A stretch of 64,000 nucleotides of DNA, taken from the NCBI GenBank assembly GCA_033980235.1, contig CM067064.1:33573497-33637496 (forward strand), in the 5' to 3' direction. Position numbers and translations under genes: made by a program. Of this stretch, positions 26,225 to 35,200 are shown piece by piece; the first letter of the stretch is position 1; each line of letters begins with the position of its first letter. The notes beneath the pieces were generated by a model. That model did no database searches. It was not told the DNA's origin and saw only the letters and a program-made list of their open reading frames with translations. Source of the DNA: Diadema setosum (Eukaryota; Echinodermata; Echinoidea; Diadematoida; Diadematidae).

Positions 26225-29200
26225 AACGATCATGACTCAAACCATTTCATCTCACAGAACCTCGCCACATTAACCACAACAAAGACATAAAGAGGTGAAA
26301 TGGCATGGACTTGATTTTATTGGAATTTCATCTTTATTTCGTCTTCATTTTGTCATTATTTTGTGTTATCTTTATGTTTACTTTATCTTTATATTGTCAA
26401 TGAACATGATCGGGGCTCATCTGGTGAACGAGCCAAGTGCTTGCACCACCGCCTGGCACCGTGTCCTCATACTGTTGATTAGCGTCAACCAGTATCTGAC
26501 GGAGTCCTGCCTATGTTGTTGCATTTGTGACCCTCTTCCCTACAGCTCGACCAAGTTGATCCCAAAAATGCTCTATAGGGTTGAGGTCGGGGCTGCATGA
26601 AGGCCAGTCCATTTCTAATGATGCCCTCTCTCTCTCTCTCGAGAAAGTTGTGCACATGTCTCGCTCTATGTGGTTTGCGTTGTCATCTTTTTGAAGCATC
26701 TCAGCTTCAATTTGCCCCATGGCACGGGGTTTTTGAACATTGCTTACAAGTGGCATGATGTACAACCATAAAACTTGATGATCTATCAAAATTGCTTGGT
26801 ATGCCACCACTGAAAACTTGAATGTGAAGTTAAGATCTCTATCAAAATTTGCCTTCATGGTTGACCAGTTGAGAACAAAAGACATAACACAAAAGAACAT
26901 GTTCTTTAAGTACTCGTCACGACCATTCTCATTCATAAGGACAGTTCTTGTTCGTTTTGCAACTTTTCAATGCAGACCTTATCAGACACTTTTGAGTACA
27001 GTTCTTTACTTGATAGCATAATTATAATGAGTAGGATATCATTTTAAAGAAAATTCAATACTCTTTCCATTGATATCAAGCATGTATTGTATAGTGCTTA
27101 CAGACTGGAGAAATTTACAACTAAGTCAGATTTCCAAACTTTTTTTGAAGGGTTTAGCACCTTGAAAGAATAAAAAATACTGCAAATTGCAGATTTGTAC
27201 TTCTGTGTTGTACAGTGTATATCTGCATGATACAGTGTATTACACATGAGGGTTCTCTAGGAATGTTATGATCACTGAAAAACAATGGTCCCATTTCCAG
27301 GTTGGAGGTGATTATGATTTAAACAATAGTGCTCTTTCCTTCTCATAGCACATGAGTGAAAAAGATCAGCTTGCTTGAAGGGAGCTCAACGAAACATGTA
27401 GAACACTGTAAAACGTGCCAGCTGAAATATTAAATTCAGTTCTCTACCTGACACGGTTTGTCTGGTGTGTATGTATGCATGTGTGTGTGTGTGTTTTTCT
27501 TTTTTTGTTTAAAGAGATTGATTTAAGTCAAGCAGTGAGCTGTGCAGCTGGTGTTTGTCATGTCTCAAACCAATGTCTGAGATTAATTAATTAATTAATT
27601 TCATTAATTAATTTCATTAATTTAATTCATTCATTCATTCATTCATGTATGTCTCTGGCCATCTGTCCATTCTTCCATCCATCCATCCATTCATTCATTC
27701 ATTTACTTATTCATTCCACAATGTGCTGACATGATGCCCTTTCCTTCATGCTACAGAAGCAATGCTTGAGCCATCATACATGAACACACTGCATAGTATG
27801 TGTTGCAGATTCACATCTGGTGTGTACTTTCCTCTGACATAACAATTTTGTCAAGTCAAAACTCACAAAATAATTGTATTTCTATGGTATTCGTGAAGGT
27901 ATCCGCCTACATTAATTTCAAATGCATTGAAAGTTGTGATCTTGTAAAGGAATCTACTCAGATCTGAATTTGACTGATCATCCCTGTTGATGTCCACAAT
28001 ATGTTGTGTATCATATTTACAACACAAAATATAATTTTGTTCTCTTGGGGGCAACCAGATGATGTGTTTGGTATTCAAATAAAAGAAGTAGAAACAAATT
28101 AGGAGAGTTGTTACTAAGCTTGCTAATTTGTTTTCTTTTATTTTACTTTAGCATTACATTTAGTGTTGGCTACATTATTTATGCGCATATTAATTTGATA
28201 CCTGATTCTTTTGTAAGTGAAGTTGATTGAGAACTGCTCTTTAGGGGGTTGCAACAGGTGGTTAATAGATTGAGTCACACTTAGAACCTGTTGAGGATGG
28301 ACTGATTTTGGTACAACACACATTTCCCATAGACATCTGCCCAAGTATACTTTGGACTCGTCCTCAACGGGTTAAGTGGAGGAACTCTACCCATTTTGAA
28401 ATTTATGCAAGATGAACTGTCATATTGCAGTTCTCATGTGATATTCATTATAATGATAACAGCCCACAAGAAGAGGCTTACTGGCATCATAGAGCTACAT
28501 GTACATTGTAGCTCCATGCTGGAAGTAATCCTGTTGATACTGAGGTGACTCAGCCAATATTTTCCTGCTGACTGTGCCATTTTCTACAGTTTAAAAGGTG
28601 ATTCTCTTTTACTGGTACTTTTTTGGTTGCTGCTGCTGTTCACAATCAACAAGTCAGCGAGTACCAAATTGGAATGTTTGATTGTTTGAAGCCCAGTAGA
28701 TCCAAAGTCTGAAGTATATGTTTGCCTTTCCAAATAAACTAAGGCTGCTCTTCCAGTAGTAAGTGATAACTATCAAAAGAAAAAAAAAAAAAAACAATGA
28801 CTATGCACAATATTTAGTGTTGTCCCTTCAGAGCATGTAACATGGCTTGACATGTGGCAAATATTTTCCAGTGACTATTGTAGGGCATCCACCCAGCTGG
28901 TGTTGACAAAAAGAGTTCATATTCCATATTTGATTCAGCAATCATTGAGCACAAAGTTTCATCATTTAAGCATAGGTCAAACAAAGTATAACTCATATTA
29001 TTCTGCTGGTTTCTGCAATTACCTGTAAAATTTGGCCGAGGGTTGTGTTTTGAACTGGCGTTGTACCATTGACAAATTAAAATAAACAAACAAAAAAAAA
29101 AATCTGTGAAAATTGAAGGTGATACATGCAATACAAGGTGCAGCCTGTCTTGCAGCACTTTCAGATTAAATACCATTTCTTTTTCTCTTTTATAAAGCCA

Positions 29201-32200
29201 GTCGATGTAGAAATTTCATGTGGATGAATTCCTTAGCAATTACCATATGGACTTTCTTTGATGTATCAAAAACACTCATGCACTCTTTACTTCACATTGT
29301 TCTATTTCATCTGGTTCCAGTCAGTTATTGTATTTTCATGAATTTCACTAAATAAATCAACATGGAATACAGAGTCTACAAAAAGAATTCAATTGATAGT
29401 AAAGCAAATCAATTTAGAAAGTAAGACAAGATGTACACGCAGAGTGAAATATTGTACAAGGTGAGATATCAAAGTTTTATGACTGCAGACAGATTTTAGA
29501 TTAGTTTTGTACATGTTTTGTTAATGATGTCAAGAGTTATATGAACACTTGTCTGTTTTATATGAAGATTGCTTTGTGCTACAACATGTACTTTGATATC
29601 TCAGCCCATTTCTAAACCAAATTTAATCAAACAAACTTTGAATACCTCTGAGGATTTTATGCTTGTTAACATTTCATAAAATGGTTTGTAAGTATCTTGC
29701 AAAAAGTTACAATCCGAATTCTCACTTCAACCAATACTATACTATCCTTTTTATTCGGTCACTATTATTACATGTATTATTATTATTTATTATTTTTTTT
29801 ATATATATCATTTTAAAATTGTGTCTCTCCCCTGCAGAGGAGATGGAGTTGGTTTCCAGCAGCCAGCCATTGTGGCAGACATGACCCAGGATGGGACGAA
29901 CGACCTCATCTTGACCTCCGCTGATGCCCGGGTCACTGTCGTCAACGGCACCAGTATGCAAGAGCTGTGGAATGTAACAGACTATGCGCCATCTCATGAA
30001 GTGCTAAGGTAGATTCTGTCCTACCGTTTTCTTCCAAGAGAACAATTCAAAGATACTGTATACGCTGAATATTTCGCAAGGTTTTTATTTTCGCCAATTT
30101 CGCGAGTCTACCAGTCAGGTACTATTCGCGAAATTAAAGGCACGCGAAAATAATTACTCTGATCCCGATATGAATTTGACGCACTGGTATACATTTCTCT
30201 GTTTAGTACAGTACTCCACGATCACAAATTTAAGAAAAAAATAAAAGATAAAATAAATAAATAAATAATAAATAAAAAATTAAGAAATCGTTGGGAAGTC
30301 CCGATTCGCAAAAATCTAGACTCGCTAAATATGTGGCGTATACAGTAATTGATTTAAACTTGAACTTTAACTTAACTCCATGACTGAGTCTATTTGGAAG
30401 GCAAGCATGCATAGGTACTACAAAAACTGATTCTGGCCCCATGGTTCTTACAAAGCTGCCCAGTTTTTAACATATTTAGTATGCAAAATGACTGAGAGAT
30501 AATTGAGATAATTATATTTATTCATTTTTAAGTGATTCTCAAATTGGCAAGACATTTTAGAAGATAAAAGTTCCCATTTCTCTCTCACATTTTCCAGACC
30601 AAGGAATTATGGCAGTTACTGAAGTGTTCCTCATGTAATATAGCATTGAATTTCGGAGATGCCACTTTGAAGATGATAACTTAACCATTTTTGCAGTAAT
30701 ATTCCCCAAGAATTGACTGGTTGAGTGGACTAAGACCATTTCCTTTCCCATTTGTCCATCCACAGTTTGCCAGCTCCTGGTCACTTCAATGATGACAGCA
30801 TTCCAGACATTCTGCTTCACCTGAGTGCTGTGGACAATTCGGCCGATGCCCAGGATGTGGTAGGTCCTGTTCCTGTCTTGTGGTCCAGTGGGTGTTTTAC
30901 AAAGAATTAACATTGTTCTTCGAAGTTAGCTGATCTCAAATCAAGTGAAATTATGGTATGCCATTGGTTGAATGCAAACTTTCCATTAAATCTCTAGATA
31001 ATGTTGTCATTACAGTATTATAGAGTTTTATGTACCCTTCTTGCTCAGTATGCAGTTAAGAACCCTTTTCCTCAAAAGTAAAAATCTTACAAGTGGGAGT
31101 TTCTATCACTTATTTTAATGGGCGAGAAATGCCAAGTTTTGATGAGTTACATATATCATTGAAATGCTTTGAATCTCCTCTCTCCAAATTTGACCTGCAT
31201 TTACTGTAATTTGGCAACTTTCTCTTCTGTTTGTGAAGCGAGGTTTGCATTTTTAGCTCACCTGAGCCAAACGCTCAAGTGAGCTATTGCGATCGCCCTT
31301 CGTCCGGTGTCTGTCGTGCGTCGTGCGTCGTCCGTCGTGCGTAAACTTTTTACATTTTCATCTTCTTCTTGAAAACCCCAAGACTGATTTCCATCAAACT
31401 TTGCAGGTAGCATCCCTAGGGGGTTAGGAACTCAATTTGTTAAAATGGGCACTATGCCCCACCCAGGGGTCCCCAGGGGGCCCAAACCCCCCAAAATTAA
31501 GGAATCTGTAAAAATCTTCTTCTCTAGAACCAGAAGTGATAGAGTTAAGTTAATACTATGAGTTAGTACATTGATGACTGTAGTTTCAAGTTTGTTCATG
31601 GCAGAATCAGGGGTGCCCCCCTTGGGACCCAGGGGGGTGGGGAGCAGTCCTAATGGGGCCTAAATTGTACATTTTCATCTTCTTCTTGAGAACCCCATGA
31701 CCCATTTTCACCAAACTTGGCAGGTAGCATCCCTAGGGGGTTAGGATCTTAATTTGTTAAAATGGGCACCATGCCCCACCCAGGAGGCCCCCAGGGGGCC
31801 CCCAAACCCCCCAAAATGAAGAAATCTTTAAAAATCTTCTCTAGAATTAGAAGTTATAGAACTAAGCTAATACTATGAGTGAGTACATTAATGACTGTAG
31901 TTTCAAGTTTGTTCATAGCAGATCCAGGGGTGCCCCTCTTGGGGGCGGGGGGAGGTCCAAATGGGGGCCTGAATTGTACATTTTCATCTTCCTCCTGAAA
32001 ACCTCATGATGGATTTTCATCAAACTTGGCAGGTAGCATCCCTAGGGGGTCAGGATCTCAATTTATTAAAATGGGCACCATGCCCCACCCAAATTAAGGA
32101 ATCTTAAAAAATTTGGGCCCTTTTTTTTATTGTACATTTTCATCTTCTACTTGAGAATGCCTTGTCAAATTTTAGTAGAGCTCTGAATAATTTAGATTAG

Positions 32201-35200
32201 TGACTGCGTGAAAGGTGAACTTGCGATACTCAGGTGAGCGCTAGACCCGCGGGTCTCTTGTTAGATTTGCTATAATATGTCTTCAACTGACCATTATCCA
32301 TCCACTTTCTCCACTGGTCAACTCATGCTGCCTTTTCCAGGTTGTAATCCTGGATGGGAGGAATGGCAAGGAGCTGTGGCGCACAGTAAGCATGCCCGGT
32401 GACCTTTCACCCCTCATCCCCTCCCCGCTGAGCCTCAAGATGGACGACTACAGGGATGCCTTCACCTTCTGGCTCCGGTCCCAAGACGAGGGAGAGATGA
32501 CCACCACCACAGAGGTATTTTACTCAACTCAACACTTTGTTACAGAATGTGGAGCCACCACACTTCAGAGATGGTTCCTTCCTCCCTCCTCCCTCCCCCC
32601 CCCCTTTTCCCACCCCTTATCATTTTTATACCCCCGCCAAACGAAGTTTGAAGGGGGTATATAGGAATCAGCGGACGGTCGGGCGGTCGGGCGGTCGGGC
32701 GGTCGGTCGGGCGGTCGGTCGGGCGGTCGGGCGGTCGGGCGGTCGGGCGGTCGGGCGGTCGGTCCGTTGCAAATCTTGCGTCGCGAACTACTTCCTCAGT
32801 TTTAAACTGATTCCCATAAAACTTGGCACAGATGTGTGCCTTGGGTTGTAGATGTGCAAGACGTATTTTTTGACAGTACCCAAAAGTACGTTGCCATGGT
32901 AACGGCATATTATGGGCAAAAATGGGTACAAATCTTGCGTCGCGAACTCCTCTAACAGTTTTTGATCAATTTTTATGAAATTAGGTACAGATGTTCATCT
33001 GAATATGTTAATGTGCAAGACACATATTTCCGCAGTGGCAAAAAGTGCGTTGCCATGGTAACGGCATGTTATTTGTAAAATATAGGGCAAAATGCTTCAT
33101 GGCAAAACTGCTTCATCCGTGTTCTTCCAATTCTCATGGAATTCATATTGAATGTTTGTCTTAGGATATAGGTCAGCATGACACATTTCTTGATAGTTAC
33201 AAAAAGTATGTTGCCATGGTAACACGCTCACATATTATGAGCCAAAATGATGGAAAATTTTGTGTTGCAAACTACTTCCTCAGTTTTTGCCCAATTTCCA
33301 TGAAACTTGGTACAGATGTGTGCCTTTGGTTGTAGATGTGCAAGACGCATTTTTCGACAGTACCCGAAAGTACATTGCCATGGTAACGGCATATTAATGG
33401 CAGAAGATCAAGGAAAGATCTTGCGGATTTAACTACTTCCTCAGTTTTTTGACCAAAGCTTATGAAATGTTGTTTGGCGGTGGTATAACCAGTCGCTGTA
33501 GCGACATTTCTAGTTTAACCTTAAATGAGATGTATACAATTGATGCTTGTGATAAAGAGGCTGGACACAAACCCTCTTGAAACAATTAAGACAATTTTGC
33601 AGACCTGTACACACTTGGTATACATATTTCCATGTTTTATGCATATAAGAAACCAACATAACGAGGTAGTTGTTGTGATTTTTAGGTCCTTGTTATGACC
33701 AAGTTCCCCTTGATATATCTACTTAAGAAATGTTACAACCGTAAGACACAGTGATTTAATGTGTTATCAATTAACTCTCTGGATGTTGCAGCAAATGTCC
33801 ATGGATTTATTACCTCCGCCAAGGGAGGAGGTTATGGTTTCGTTACCGTTGGTTTGTTTTTTTGTTTGTCCATGTGCAAAATTACTCAAAAAGTAGTTTT
33901 AACGGATTTGAATGAAACTTACAGGAAAGGTTGAGAATGACACAAGTAACAAATGATTAAATTTTGGTAGTGATTTGATAATTTTTGGGGAATTTATGAA
34001 GGATTTTTTATGTTTTTACAGGTAAGGTTTTCAAACGCACACTAAAGTGCATGCTCTAGTTTCTGCTAGGGCGAGGCGCGCTGCGCAGCTAAGGGTTTAT
34101 GACATAACAAAGGCTTCCATATTGGGAATTCGGGCAATTTTTCAGCATGTATACAGGACTATGGGTGGAAATCACTGATCTCTATAATGAAAGAGCCCAA
34201 AGAACTTTTCCCCAGTGGTGGAGAGGAGAAAAATCTCTTTGGGAAGAGCAAGATCATTGGTGGGAAGTAGCTGCTTGGCGGAGGTCTGCACTCTCAAAGT
34301 GCTTTTCTAGTTTTACTCTTTTACAGAGTCAATACAAACATGTTAGATGGATGAGAATTTTTTTTTTTTTTTAACATTTATCTGAAGATTTTTTACGGAA
34401 TTTGAGAAAACTTGCAAATTTTGTTAGATACTATATGATGGACTCCCCAATATTGCAATAAAATCACAGGTTATTTCCACCTGTAAATACCTGTAATCTT
34501 CCAATGGACCTTGTGTTCTCTCCTGTCTCACTTCTCACAGGCAAGCAATGGAGACTGGTGCTCTGATTTCGCCGCCTCTCTCAGCACCCTACGGCTGGTG
34601 ATCATGGACAGAGATATGGCTTTCAGTCCTGCCGTGTTGCTGTCAGCCTCCTCCTACGTCTACTACAGCAGTACGTATACACTGTCATTTAGTGTGGACT
34701 ACCTATGCACAGAAATGGATATATGAATCGCTCCTAGAACCTATCCCAAGTAGTGAAGTTCATGGGCACCCACGAACACTACTATACTAAGAGGCAGATC
34801 TAGGAATTACGTAAAGGGGTTGGCGCCTTAACAAAACTAAAGGGGCGCAGTGCCCACCCCCCCCCCCCATTTTTTCTTTTTATTTCTTTGGTTTTAATAA
34901 AAACTAAAAAGGGGTGCACACCCGCTGCACCCCCCTCTTGATCCGCCACTGGTACTGGGAATAGCCCTTCATCAGTAATGCTGGTATGAGCTCCATTTGG
35001 GTGGTTTTGAAGAGAGCTGGGCAAAAGTTAATCCTGTGTCTTTGTGTGAATTGATTCTTGATTTGTCTCTAGTCAGAAGTACAGTTGAACCTCTCGTATC
35101 CGGACAAGTCGGGACCGGGGCTCATCCGGATAAGGGATTTGGCCGGATATGGGAGACTCGATGCTTTATACATGTACATATACATACACATGTACTGATG

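Larger units (their letters stand above)
24220..27154 (-). mobile_element. Tc1/mariner element with TA target duplication
   Basis: AACCCTTCAAAAAAAGTTTG... at 24220-24242 is the exact reverse complement of 27132-27154 (23 bp), and each end is flanked by TA (24218-24219, 27155-27156), the fixed Tc1/mariner target duplication. The interior carries a decayed transposase C-terminus on the minus strand (26430-26635), a nested HINE-like element (24666-25947) and a (CA)n tract. The length of 2.9 kb is explained by the nested insertion. Intron 7. Confidence 0.9.

Noticed and set aside
26511..26936. 141-residue minus-strand frame as an intact transposase
   Set aside because: Only its last ~30 residues match Tc1 transposase; the upstream part is unrelated sequence in frame, and the conserved end is frameshifted after a TAG.
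28814..29176. 120-residue minus-strand frame inside FAM234 intron 7
   Set aside because: AT-rich, no recognisable domain, no splice signals, stop-free by chance.
32536..32908. Arg/Pro/Thr/Asp repeat frames on both strands
   Set aside because: Translations of the (GGTCGGGC)n tract of HINE-like element D.
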